64,000 bases of DNA, from contig OW028582.1 of the NCBI GenBank assembly GCA_932294295.1, forward strand, positions 1,896,015 through 1,960,014, given 5' to 3'. The stretch is from Alitta virens (lineage: Eukaryota > Annelida > Polychaeta > Phyllodocida > Nereididae). The position numbers and the translations under genes are program-made. Position 1 is the first letter of the stretch. Each line of letters opens with the position of its first letter. The notes under the pieces are model-generated. The model made no database searches, was not told the origin of the DNA, and saw nothing but the letters and a program-made list of their open reading frames with translations. Shown here piece by piece: positions 47,000 to 58,006 of the stretch.

Positions 47000-48760
47000 T
47001 TGTGTACAAATCAATAAAAAAAAAATTAAAATAAATATTTGCTGATAGTGTGGAATTGGTCCGAGTCAAGGACGTCCTTGCACGTACATTAGTGTAGCAT
47101 AAGTGATACATGCATAACCACACATAATTAACATTTAGTAACAATATGACACTTAATTGACAGGTATACTTAATTTATTTAAATGCATTTATACCTCATG
47201 ACTCCATACAATATGTATTTATGTGTAGAAACATTGCAATATTTTAGAGACTATACATACATAGCTCTTTAACAATCAGTATTATTTTAACATTTGATTT
47301 TCACATTATGATGCATATTAAAAAAATATATATATTCATTGTGTATATATATTGTAACTTCATGTTGTATCATTGCATTGCTTTCTTTAGTTTTCTTTAC
47401 CCTTTTCTATTGTACATACTTGATGTTTTATAACTTGACACATGTATCTTTTTGATATGGATTTGTCAATAAAAGTTTATAATAATATATATTATATATA
47501 TACATAATAAATACACAGCCATTTCAATAACTTTTACGTACTTTTTTCCAGCTCAGATTGTTGCCAAGATCGATCTTCACAACTTCATGTGCACTTTCTG
47601 TCATTTAAGAACGACCTCCACTGCATGCCCTAGTTAGTCTAGGATATATATATTACTAGTGACTTGTGTCATCACCATCGTTGACACCGTTGTTTAACAA
47701 ACTGTCAAAATCAGTGTTTGCCGAACTAGCTCACTATTACTGGACTAACTCAACATGCAGCCCGCTGGTGGCGCCACAGATGGATAATACTAGAACTATT
47801 TTCTCACTGGCCCCCATTTAATCCTCATTAAAATCACCATGAACTAAGCATTCAGGGACAGTTGCAAGTAAGATTAAATCAACAAATGAAATAAATATAT
47901 ATAATTTTAGGAAAGGTGATTTTCTATCCTGGACAGAATTAACCCACGGGACACTAATAAATGTATGCACTATTAAAACATGATTTCAGTAAAATAACAG
48001 GTGCTACTTCCAAAAGTCCCAATGCCAATATCCAGCAACAACAGGTACCTTTTAACCTGTTGTCAATATTTTATAGAAATCCATTGCTAGGTAATTATTT
48101 AATGTGCATTGTTAAAAATTACAAATAATTAAAAGTAATTAATTTAATCATCAGTTAATTTTCAACCTGGAGATTTACACATATGATTAAAAATTAACTG
48201 CTGTTCGTAAATGAATTGTCAAAAATTAAAACATTCTTGGTTATGATTTGCATTGATCCAGCCCTGACTCTACAGGGGGTGGGGGGAAGCATTTCATAGG
48301 TCATAGAAATTCAGGCGCCTACTGGGGAGGGGGGAGGGGAATCTCAATGCTCCCCCCCCCCCCCTGAATCTTCCAGTGATGATTTGATTCATCAAAAATC
48401 ATATTATTTTTTTAATGATTTTATTACTAATAATTGGAACATGTTGATTTTATGAATAAAATATATTAAATTATAGGTTGAATTCCTAATGATGACTTTA
48501 TTTCGATTTATTCATTTTATAATTATATTAATTGATAATTATTTTATTACATCTTTTTACGTCAAGATTAATTAATTATTTAATTAATTGATAATGAATT
48601 TAAACTGCTGATGACTAACAGTACTAGAAAATCAATACATAAATGGTATATGATTTGATGATTCATTTAATTATAATTGATATATTTTTTATTTCTTTTA
48701 ATATTTTTTCTTTAAGCCCCACCCCAGTTAGCTCTGGGGGGTAGTTGACGTCCATACATG
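47000..48760. other. No gene recognised
   Basis: AT-rich sequence with short (TA)n runs (47325-47350 and 47480-47500), a G/C-homopolymer patch at 48275-48365 and a CTCF-like word near 47760 (GCTGGTGGCGCC). No ORF with a recognisable domain. Confidence 0.4.
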
Positions 48761-48769
48761 GAATAGTGG

Positions 48770-49080
48770 ATTTTCACGGAAGGTTCTCTGTATTTCCACC
48801 AGGTGGCTAAAACAGAATACTGCAATTCTATTGGCTGAAAAAGTTCCCGCCCTTGACTGTGATTGGCTGAAGCAAAGTGCATCCAAGCAGCAGTATTTTT
48901 AGGGCATTTTAATGTATATTTGACACTTTATCATTTAGTTGATTTCTGTTATTTTTGAGAAATTGTATTTATGGAATCAGTTATTACCTACTGTGTCTGA
49001 AAAGCAAAATGAGTAATAACAGGAGAGGAAAGACTTATGTCTTGCTCAATTCAGTGTTCAGTGGAAAGACTCTATTAAAT
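48770..49080. repeat. Interspersed repeat, inverse of 36900-37228
   Basis: Reverse-complement partner of 36900-37228, with about 310 bp of recognisable similarity including TTCCACCAGGTGGCTAAAAC. Confidence 0.65.
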
Positions 49081-49089
49081 CAGGGGATC

Positions 49090-50740
49090 CAATAATCACC
49101 TGTTGTTCTCTAAATAATTTAATGCACTAGCTAGGATGTTAGCTTGGATTATTACGGAAAATCTTGAAGTATGTTGATAAGGGGCGAATTAGGACATCTG
49201 TAGACAAAAGACAGCTAGAAAGGAATAAGTTTCTCAGATGAACATCCTTAAATATGTAGCAACAATAAAAATAAGATTCTACATTTGTTAAAAATATTTC
49301 CAGAAGATTTATTTTGTACACCATTTTGATTGTATAAAAAAGTGATAAAATATGAGCCAGATACCACTTCGGCACATAAGGTCTCATAATTACAGGTTTA
49401 TTTATTTTAAATATCCTAATTAATTTTGAAAACAGCATAAATATTAAATGGCAGTCTTCTAAAGTCTGCGAAATCAGTACCCGAAAGTATCACACGGTAT
49501 GTGGCTTGAAGCCAAGTGTGACACTACCGCCAAACAGACGAGCAGAATTAAGCTAAATCTTCATCATTAACTTGTTCATTGGATGATGTACAATCAAGAA
49601 ATGTTTGGCGTGCATAATATATGACAGTTCATGGAACAAAAGAAGAGCACACCACTATAAACTTTGGTTGGTTCCGTTTTTGGCATTGCAACTCTTGTCC
49701 GAACAACAATTGATTGTCATCATTATTCTTCTTCTGTCCTTCTTGTCCGAAATATGCAACATCCTTGTCACAAAAACATCGGTGATAGCTGTGTCAACAT
49801 TTGCTGTATATTCTGATGTAGTACACCTCAAATTAACAAAAGAACAGAATGAACCTTTACATTTGATGCACTGTTACTTTTTGTTGCAATGTTAGGGCTA
49901 AGGTGCCATATCAAACAATTTTAGTTTTATTTTGAATGTTAAAGGCAATGTTGGTCATTGTTGAGCATATAGTTGTTACCTTGTGTATCCTGCTCAGGAT
50001 TCAAATTCAGTGCATAGAAGACATTCAACCAAGTAACATATGAAACCCCGCACTGAATATTCAACTTAATATCTCCACTCAGCTTTTGTGTGATGTGGAA
50101 AGTCTCACATTGTGTGTAATTACTAATGTATTAAGTCCTCTTGTTTATCTACTTCACATGCTTTCCTTGGTCTGCATCAAAACTGGGTCAAATTTGTCCA
50201 GAATTATGACCAATGACCTACTAATAACATATCAAGTGAAATTATGTAAATATAATCTGCTTTAATATCAGTGTAATGCCGTGGAATTATCACAATTCTT
50301 GTTGTAAAAAGTGCATATGTTTATTGCATTCATACAAACAGCCCTGGTTGGGCTGAATGTATTATTAGAATATTGAACAGCAATCAATACTTCAAACTGG
50401 AAGATGTGTACTCTTCAAAGTCTGCTCAAAGTGTGACTTAATCTCTAAATCTCCATGCCATGGTTCACTGCACTCGTAGTCAGAGGCACCAGGCAGGAGA
50501 TCAAGGCCTTAATAACAAAACACAGGGGCCCAATTTGGGTTAGCCTAACTGGCCTTACATACTCTTTGAGGAAGTTGTCCCCAACAAAACCAAAGAGTAT
50601 GAAACGATAACAAATAACAAACTCATACACTCTGATTGAAAGATTTATTTCCAAAATTACTTGAATAAATATTATTATGTACGATTAAGCTTACAGTTTA
50701 TCAATCTGAGATAAAACAAACAATACACGCTTGCTGGAAG
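49090..50740. other. No gene recognised
   Basis: The frames at 49139-49438 (minus), 49605-49895 (plus, hydrophobic) and 50445-50654 (minus) have no domain I recognise. The right part may contain the 3' remains of the adjacent Ty3/gypsy element, but no LTR pair was found. Confidence 0.35.
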
Positions 50741-50749
50741 CCAGCCATC

Positions 50750-53044
50750 TCATATTCTCCAGCGACTTGCCAACGTGGCTTTGAATGTATATATATGACC
50801 AGACCTACGCAAAGGCCCAGGAGTGGCAGCCGTTACATCTACAGCGGGTGGCGGTTGCATAAGACCCTGATCATCGGACTCAGTAACAGCTGCGGGCTGC
50901 TGTGGCTTCTCAGCACAAGGCTCTTGTGCCAAAGTACGAAACTCTGGCTGCAAGAATGCATCAGGACGGCCAGCTAATAATGAATTAAATCTATCTTCAA
51001 CCTCATCTGACTCAGCTTCACTAGCTCGAGATTCTTCTGCCACACCTCTGTCTGATGCACCCTCTGTGTCTCTGGCTAATCTCCTAGTGACTCTCTGTGA
51101 CCTGGTCGTAGGTCGTGGAACATAGCCCAAATTCTCATCTTCCAATGACGAAGAAGAATCTTCTTCGGTGACTTCAGTCATGGGGGCTAATCACTCTTGC
51201 ACGTCTTCCTTAATACAGGCTTATCATTCTCATCAGTGACTTCAGATGAGATGTGCCCTATTGGCAGAAGTACACTGCGATGCCATCGCTGTATCCTAGA
51301 CTGTTCTAGACCCTCCTTACGGACGTCATAGACCGCGATTTTATCGTCTAGTGCTCCAATCACCTTGTATACTTTGTCTTCCCAGCGATCTACCAACTTG
51401 TGGGGACTCTCTTTGAAGCAAACTCTTCTCACGAGTACTCTATCCCCAACTTCTAGTGATGCCGCTTTGGCTTTACGATCGTAGTAGGACTTGTTCCGCT
51501 GCTGAATTTTTGCTGCATGCTCACTCGCCTTCTCGTAGGCTGATGTTAACTTTTCCTTAATTTTCATCACATATTCACAGTAGTTTCTATCGCTGTCACT
51601 TCCTTGTAACCCTCTGATGATGTCCACAGGTAGACGCGGTTCCTGCCGTAAATGAGCTCGAAAGGGGAATAACCGGTAGCATCGTTTCTGGTGTAATTAT
51701 ATGCATGAACCAAGAACGGAAGGTGATCTTTCCACTTAATCTTTTCTTCTTCAGCCAGGCATGCCAACATTGACAACAAGGTAATGTTAAATCTTTCAAC
51801 CTGGGCATTACCTTGAGATGGTAAGGTGTTGTGTGCGTCTTTTTGATGCCTAAAACCTCGCACAGCTGTCGCATAACCTTACTTTCAAAGTTGGCACCTT
51901 GGTCTGCATGTAAAATGGCGGGCATAATGATAACGAAGGATGAGATAATGACATTGGCGGTGGTGTGAGCGGTCAATTGCTTGACTATATCGGGTGAAGT
52001 GATCTGTCATCACTAAGATATAACTGTAACCACCTTTAGATGCTTCGAGAGACAAGAAGTCAATACAAAGTAGGTCCATAGGTCCAGATGACTGTAGACC
52101 TGCCATTGATGCACGCTGTTGCAGTGACTTCCTCCTAATGCAACGGTCACATGATGCAACATACTCCGCTATGATGGTACTCATCCTAGGGAAATAGAAC
52201 CGGCTTCTAGCCAATTCTAAAGTCTCCAAGGTGACCCATCTTATTGTGAAGCTGGGACAACATTTCCTGTTGAAGAGCTAATGGCACCATAACCTGGTAG
52301 ATCTCTTCCTCATCTATAGTGAAACGTCGTTGAAGGAGGCCCTCATACACAATCAACTTCCTACATTGGCGAAGTAGCATCTTGGCACAAGGAGAATCTA
52401 CTGATGTTGTCTCGCCCTCCAGCACCCTAATGACCTGCAGCCGGTCAGGGTCCTTCTTCTGCTCCACGTCCCAGACATATACAACCCATTAAATCAGAAA
52501 CCACTTGTGATTCGCACACCGCTTTTACTGTCGGCCCACTAAGGTTTTTCCAAATTTCTGCAGGGATCCGAGACAGAGCATCTGCATCTGTGTTACACTT
52601 TCCTGGTCGATATGTAATGTCAAAATCATAATTGCATAACTCAGCAACCCATCGCTGACCACAAGCATCCAGCTTAGCTGTCGTCATGACATAAGTTAAG
52701 GGATTGTTGTCAGTTTTGACTTCAAATTTGGCTCCACGGAGATAATCAGCAAACGTTTCCGTAACGGCCCACTTTAATGCCAAAAGCTCCAACCTGTTTG
52801 CTGGATATCTCCGTTCTAACTCGGAAAGTGTCTGGCTGGCATATGAAATCACACGCAGACGTCCCTCATTGTCTTCCTGGTAAAGCACAGCCCCAAGACC
52901 AGATGTTGCGGCATCAGTATGAAGTTGAAAGGGCTTGGAAAAGTCAGCATAAGCCAACACTGGTCCAGATGTTAATGCAGCTACCAGATTGTCAAAGCTC
53001 TGTTGTTGTTCTTTACCCCAGACGAATGGTGGAAGTGATGGCAA
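50750..53044 (-). pseudogene. Ty3/gypsy LTR retrotransposon pol fragment (broken)
   Basis: Reading from 53044 leftwards: the RNase H side of RT (FVWGKEQQQSFDNLVAAL, then YASQTLSELERRYPANRLEL and RPGKCNTDADALSRIP), the H2C2 zinc module of integrase (CDRCIRRK near 52145), the first Asp block (DLLCIDFLSLE, ILVMTDHFTRYSQA), the second ([20 protein letters not shown]), the Glu block ([18 protein letters not shown]) and a C-terminal tail (ASLEVGDRVLVRRVCFKESP). A low-complexity acidic/proline tail ends it (51181-50750). Frame changes fall near 52450, 52215, 51930, 51850, 51600 and 51185. The RT core and gag are missing, so it is a dead fragment. Confidence 0.85.
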
Positions 53045-53612
53045 ATTCTTAGAAGACTTGGTACCTTTCTTCTACTTCTTTTCTCCACGCAAAAGCTGAT
53101 GTGAGCAAAGCAGTGAATAAAGCGCCAATAATAACAAGCAAATCTGAGAAATCTGCCAAGATCTTTTCATCATGTTGAGATGCCATCGCTGGTAATCCAG
53201 TGATCCAGATATCTGATCTTCGATTTAACAAATATGATTAAAGTTTGTAAAATAGCCCAAACAAACATTGCATAAAAAACTTGCAATCTCTTGTGATTCT
53301 GCGTTGGGACATTCACAGCTAGCTGTCGACTGAATATAGGTGGCACCACATGTTGCACAGCTCATGAGGCATGCTGTATATGCTACATTTATGCAGTTTG
53401 AGAAGGCTTCTTCCTTTTCTCTTCACAACACTAGCCAGGCAAGGTGCACTAAGTGTTAGCAAAACATTAGCCTAATCATAATTCAGATCATTCCAAGCAG
53501 TGATCTAGCCACTTCAATCTCTGTGCTTATTTGAAGATCTATAACTACTCCAATGGGGAACCAGGACTCTGGCAGGCATATCATTGATATGACCTGCAGT
53601 CTGAAGCAACTC
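53045..53612. other. Junction region between gypsy fragment and U1 gene
   Basis: Minus-strand frames at 53049-53358 are short and have no domain. The U1 promoter should lie in 53400-53616, but I cannot identify a proximal sequence element by eye. Confidence 0.4.
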
Positions 53613-53616
53613 AGGC

Positions 53617-53780
53617 ATACTTACCTGGCACAGGGGCTACCGTGATCCAGAAGGTGGTGCCCCCAGGGTGAGGCCCTTCCATTGCACTCAGGTTGGGCTG
53701 ACGCCTGCGATCGCCCCAAATGTGGGTGACTTGGGTGTGTAATTTTTGTTAGTGGGGGACTGCGTTCGCGCTCTCCCCTG
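53617..53780 (+). ncRNA. U1 spliceosomal snRNA gene (possible variant)
   Basis: The 164-nt gene starts ATACTTACCTG, the 5' splice-site-pairing end. It then has the stem-loop I region GATCCAGAAGGTGG, stem-loop II CCATTGCACTCAGG, GACGCCTGCGAT, CCCCAAATGTGGG (stem-loop III), the Sm site AATTTTTG at 53741-53748, and stem-loop IV GGGGGACTGCGTTCGCGCT ending TCCCCTG. Length and order equal those of metazoan U1. The stem-loop I loop reads ATCCAGAAGG where the usual U1-70K-binding loop is AUCANGAAGG, so this may be a variant or a pseudogene. No clear 3' box was recognised. Confidence 0.88.
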
Positions 53781-53825
53781 ATTCCTAATTGAACAGTAGC
53801 TTTTCAGTGTTTGCAGACTCAATTG

Positions 53826-54702
53826 CACTGACCTTGGAGGAATTAGAGAAGGAGGGGGCACTTGGATTTTGCAATATGAGCATGTCCTGATCTAAGTCTC
53901 TTTTTCTTCAGATTTCACAAGTTTACGTGGATTTTGGCTTTGAAACCCTGAAATTAAGCAATTAAATACCAGGGCAATAAAAGCCCTTTCATGTATAATC
54001 AGCGTCACGCTTGCTCGGTGAAGACAGTGGCCCTATGAATTGAATCTCCTGTTAATTAGCAGTGACTCTCCTCAGCAAAAATACTTCTATATGGTAATTT
54101 GCATAATTTGACACATTTATTTTATTTCCATGTAAAAGCCCAGTTTTGTATTGTAGTCTACAATTAGGAACTACTCCCATGAAAATCAAACCATTTTTGG
54201 CGCAGATGGGGTTTTAAGAAAACAAAGATAACTGATTTAAGAATGGTTTTTTACACACTGCCCACAAATACCCACACAATCAAATTATGCTAAGATGAAA
54301 GTTAAAATTCTGGCCAGTAAAATGATATTACCTATATTCACAACTTGCTGTGGCATGTCTGCTAGATATCAAGATAAACATCACACACTTCATTGGAATT
54401 AACATAGCAATTATTTGACAATTATGCATATGAGTGATTAAAATTTAAGTATATTATCCATAAGGTCGTTTTCCCACCAAATAACAGGCTCAGTATGTGT
54501 TTTTTAGTGCTTAAGTGATCAGGATAACCAAATGTATATCATTGAATTTTTAACTGATAAATCTGTATATTCCATGCTTAATATTGCACGATTGCCGCCC
54601 CAATTAGGGGGGGGTCCTTTGGTGATTAAGGTTTTGGCCAAACAGAGACTCTATCTTTGATGTACATAAGCATCCCCTCCTTCTCTAATTCCTCCAAGCA
54701 CT
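53826..54702. repeat. About 27-bp inverted repeat flanking 820 bp
   Basis: CACTGACCTTGGAGGAATTA, then GAGAAGGAGGGG, at 53826-53857 is inverted at 54675-54702 (CCCCTCCTTCTCTAATTCCTCCAAG). The interior has no ORF. It could be a non-autonomous transposon or a remnant of a snRNA cluster duplication. Confidence 0.5.
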
Positions 54703-54959
54703 GACCATCCCATCTTGTAGTGTAAAGGTCATTGGCTTCTCCTCCTTCTGTGTGTTAGTGGTGATGGTGTCAACACTGCCTTGCCAGTTATGAGGCTGGT
54801 AGCTGATTTTCATTCATACAAGAAATCCCCAGACAGCATTTCAAAATTGCATATCAATTTGTTTATTAGCATTTCAGTGCTGCATTAATACCATTGAGAG
54901 TAATAGTGTAGGCCAACAACTGTCAGATTTCAATTTGTTAGATTAAATAATTATATTTC

Positions 54960-55330
54960 AAATTTTGGCAAAGTAGAAACAGGTGAACCACAAGGATCAG
55001 TCCTTGGACCTTTACTCAGTCTACATTAATGATATTGGTGGCTATACATGCAAGTTAAATGCAAAATATTGTTGTTCGCTGATGATGCTAACTTCTTACA
55101 TATTTCTAAAAGCATACATGATCTGCACAGACAATCTGAAATTCTATTGACAAAACTATCAGAACGGATCATATCCCATAAGTTATCACTGAATGTTTTC
55201 AAAACAAATCATTGCATATTTCAAAGAACCAAAACCAAATTGTCAGATGAATATGACCATATGAAAATTGGAAATGACAATATCTATTGAGTATCAGCAG
55301 TAAAATACCTAGGAGTAGTGACTAATAGTA
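54960..55330 (+). pseudogene. LINE reverse transcriptase fragment
   Basis: VETGEPQGSVLGPLLS, then, after a frame change, VYINDIGG and CKILLFADDANFL (the FADD catalytic motif), NVFKTNHCIF and, past a stop codon at 55288, VKYLGV. These are RT palm blocks in correct order. Only this slice is present. Confidence 0.75.
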
Positions 55331-55374
55331 GTTCCGAGTACTCTATAAACCCCTACTTGCGGGAATTATCACCA

Positions 55375-55775
55375 GGCGTAAACCTTCCGAATTAACGCCA
55401 GGTGGCGCTATTCCGAATTATCGCCAGGTGGCGCTGATGTTCCGAATTATCGCCAGGTGGCGCTATATACGTTGAAGTTGGACGCTAGGTGGCGCTGCGT
55501 ACGAATATTTTGGGCACCAGGTGGAGCGCACGAATATTTTTTTTTGGACACCAGGTGGCGCCGTAATGTTTTTAAAAATGGACACTAGGTGGCGCCGAAG
55601 CTCTGTTTATCTTGAGGAAATTATCACTAGGCTACCGAATATTTTTGGACACAAGGTTGAGCTGCAATGTTTTAAAAATTGGACACTAGGTTATGCTGAC
55701 GTAAAAATGGAAGATTGGCTGCTTGGTGGCACTGTTAGAGGTTATTTTAGGTGTTATTTTGACACCAGGTGAAGT
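55375..55775 (+). repeat. CCAGGTGGCGCT array (CTCF-core-like)
   Basis: CCAGGTGGCGCT occurs at 55398, 55424 and 55453. CTAGGTGGCGCT is at 55485 and CACCAGGTGGAGCGC at 55515. CACCAGGTGGCGCC is at 55550 and CACTAGGTGGCGCC at 55583, and decayed copies run to about 55775. Spacing is irregular (25-35 bp), with TTCCGAATTATCG or GAATATTTT between. The words match the conserved CTCF core YAGRKGGCRS. It lies between a LINE fragment and the virus-like element. The frame 55521-55772 is the repeat read through. Confidence 0.75.
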
Positions 55776-55944
55776 GGTAGCGCTGTTGTATTTATGGATG
55801 CAAGTTTTGTATTAAACGCATATATGTAGCAGATGGATCATATAATGATTATCAATAGATACATCAGGCACAATGCGTTATGATATAGTTCAATAAACAT
55901 AGTTCAAAGTTTATTGTAACATATATACCTACTCAGCGTTCAAC

Positions 55945-56370
55945 ATGTCGTATACAATAGCATGGTATGTATACTCATACCCTGATTGTGAGGATTCTAA
56001 ATGTTTAACACTACTATACAGTTCGGAGAAAGTTTTTAAGACATTAAACGAGTGTATTAGTGATTATTATCTTTCTGGTATACCAGGTATGTGTATGAAG
56101 CGCTGTTCTGATTGGGTTGTTAAATTTTATGCTCTAGGTGATTGTAAAAATACAACAAAAGAAATGTACAATCTCACATGGGTTGCATATAATATTGTAC
56201 CATGTTTAATGTGTGCTGAAGAACATTATATTGAAATAGAAAGAAGCGATGAATCTTACACTGATCTTATTACCTGTTTAAAGAACTATAACGATAACTT
56301 AGATATTGATAAATACAATCCTGCAAACAGAACAATAGTTAATGTGGAAGTTTGCCGACGCAGTGCTTAA
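55945..56370 (+). CDS. Orphan cysteine-rich protein, 141 aa, virus-like element
   Basis: I do not recognise this protein. It is 141 residues long with about ten cysteines, including CEDSKC, GMCMKRC and PCLMC, mildly acidic, with no signal peptide or membrane segment. The ATG follows an AT-rich leader after TATATACCTACTCAGCG. It is the first ORF of the plus-strand series and shares that series' AT-rich codon use, so I place it in the element, though it could lie outside its left end. The cysteine pattern could bind metal or form disulfides; neither is shown. Confidence 0.6.
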   Translation: MSYTIAWYVYSYPDCEDSKCLTLLYSSEKVFKTLNECISDYYLSGIPGMCMKRCSDWVVKFYALGDCKNTTKEMYNLTWVAYNIVPCLMCAEEHYIEIERSDESYTDLITCLKNYNDNLDIDKYNPANRTIVNVEVCRRSA

Positions 56371-56875
56371 TACGAAAATCCTACCCTGCCACATCACCCC
56401 CAAAAATGATGCTGTAAAGGTTGGTATATACTGATATAACATATATTTTATAATATATATCACTTGTATATTAGCAAGTAAGTTTTTTTTTTTTTGTGTT
56501 TCAGAGAGAACGAAGTTATACATCAAGCGGATGGAATATGTATACTGCTTAATGTACAGACAACGTTACACACATATAATGTATGAATATATAATCTAAT
56601 AAAACTAATATATAATGTCAGATATCTCTTTTGTTATATATATCACGTTTGCTTACAATATCAGTCATTCGAGAACCAGTACTTCACAGACCTTGTATAC
56701 ATTTGACAATCGAGCTTCTTTCGAAATCATAATTCCTGTAAAGTAACAGTTGTATTAATATAATTATTATAGTCATTTTGATATTACTGACTCACACTGT
56801 AGGACGTATGCTACATAGAGTGTTTTAGAACATGATTAATTCGTAGGACGTATGCTACATAGAGTGTTTTAGAAC
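56371..56875 (+). promoter_or_regulatory. Intergenic region with 44-bp duplication before integrase
   Basis: The block GTAGGACGTATGCTACATAG, then AGTGTTTTAGAACATGATTA, occurs at 56799-56838 and again at 56843-56882. The second copy supplies the integrase start codon (56876). The first supplies an upstream ATG that stops after four codons. The rest is AT-rich and includes a T14-type tract near 56482. Confidence 0.7.
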
Positions 56876-58006
56876 ATGATTAAATCAAAGGAAATAGATC
56901 GGTTTTTAAGCGATATTTATTATACAATAGGACAACCCAGCAGTTACTCAGGCATGCGCAAGTTATGGAGTGAAGTAAAAAAGAGACAGTCTAAACCAGC
57001 AGGTATAACCTTAAACTTAGTAAGTAAATGGTTAAAAGAGCAGACAACACATCTTATTCATAGTACACCTCAAAACTTATTCAAAACTGAACATATAATA
57101 GTAGAACATATTGATGAACAATGGGATAGCGATATTATTCAATTAGATAATTTAGCAGAATATAATAAGGGTTACAAATATATCTTAATATGTATAGATA
57201 TTTTTTCACGCTATACATGGGCAAGGGCTCTTAAATCAAAGAAATCATCGGATGTTACTACAGCTTTTACAGATATTGTTAAGGCTTCAAATAGAGTATG
57301 TAAATCATTACGCACAGACCAAGGAGGTGAATATACAGGTGTACCTTTTCAAAAAATGTTACATGATAAAGGTATTAATCATATAATTGCTTATGGGCGT
57401 CACAAGGCTTCATATAGTGAACGATTCAATCGTACATTAGAAAATAAACTTTTTAAGTATTTCTATGAACAACAAACAGTAACATACATAGATATTTTAG
57501 ATGATGTTATGAGGAGTTATAATAATACTATTCACGGCTCTATCGATATGGCGCCAGCAGACGTTAATACAGAAAATTCTCATGCTATATATGAAAGAGT
57601 ATATATACCTATTCTCAACAGATGGGCTAAAACACCAGTCAAGTTCACTCTAAGCATAGGTAACATAGTACGACTGAGTTTAGCTGTCAGACCTTTTTCA
57701 CGAGGGTATCACGAGAAATGGACAGAGGAACTATTTACAGTTTACAATAGGATACCATCACACCCGCCTAGATATAAAGTACAAGATCTCAACGGTGACA
57801 AAATCAAAGGATCATTTTATACTGAAGAACTAATGTTAACACCTATACAAGAACTTAATGATATAACATATAAAATTGATAGAGTTATAAGTACAAAAAA
57901 AGTTAAAGGACGTAAATTCAGTTTAATTAAATGGTATGGTTATTCTGACAAGTTTAATACATACATACCTTCTACATCGGTACAAAGGTACACAGGTGAA
58001 AAATAA
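56876..58006 (+). CDS. DDE integrase, F54H12.3-like, with chromodomain-like C-terminus
   Basis: 376-residue retrovirus-type integrase that would insert the element DNA. The N-terminal region (about 10-65) has the YSGMRKLWSEVK then VSKWLKEQ layout of the invertebrate transposon-derived F54H12.3 family. The rve core has D86 (WDSDII), D148 (LRTDQGGEYTG) and E182 (SYSERFNRTLENK). An SH3-like segment follows (GNIVRLSL...FSRGYHEKWTEELFTV). A C-terminal chromodomain-like module (about 330-372) has YKIDRVISTKK and FSLIKWYGYSDKFNTYIP. All catalytic residues are present and the frame is intact. Its stop overlaps the next start by one nucleotide (TAATG). Confidence 0.93.
   Translation: MIKSKEIDRFLSDIYYTIGQPSSYSGMRKLWSEVKKRQSKPAGITLNLVSKWLKEQTTHLIHSTPQNLFKTEHIIVEHIDEQWDSDIIQLDNLAEYNKGYKYILICIDIFSRYTWARALKSKKSSDVTTAFTDIVKASNRVCKSLRTDQGGEYTGVPFQKMLHDKGINHIIAYGRHKASYSERFNRTLENKLFKYFYEQQTVTYIDILDDVMRSYNNTIHGSIDMAPADVNTENSHAIYERVYIPILNRWAKTPVKFTLSIGNIVRLSLAVRPFSRGYHEKWTEELFTVYNRIPSHPPRYKVQDLNGDKIKGSFYTEELMLTPIQELNDITYKIDRVISTKKVKGRKFSLIKWYGYSDKFNTYIPSTSVQRYTGEK

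Noticed and set aside
49605..49895. Hydrophobic 96-residue frame that looks like a membrane protein
   Set aside because: No family resemblance, no start or splice context; AT-rich DNA often gives such frames.
56419..56514. Possible intron after the 141-residue orphan (AAAG|GTTGGT ... GTGTTTCAG)
   Set aside because: The donor is weak and the joined downstream sequence has no open frame of note.
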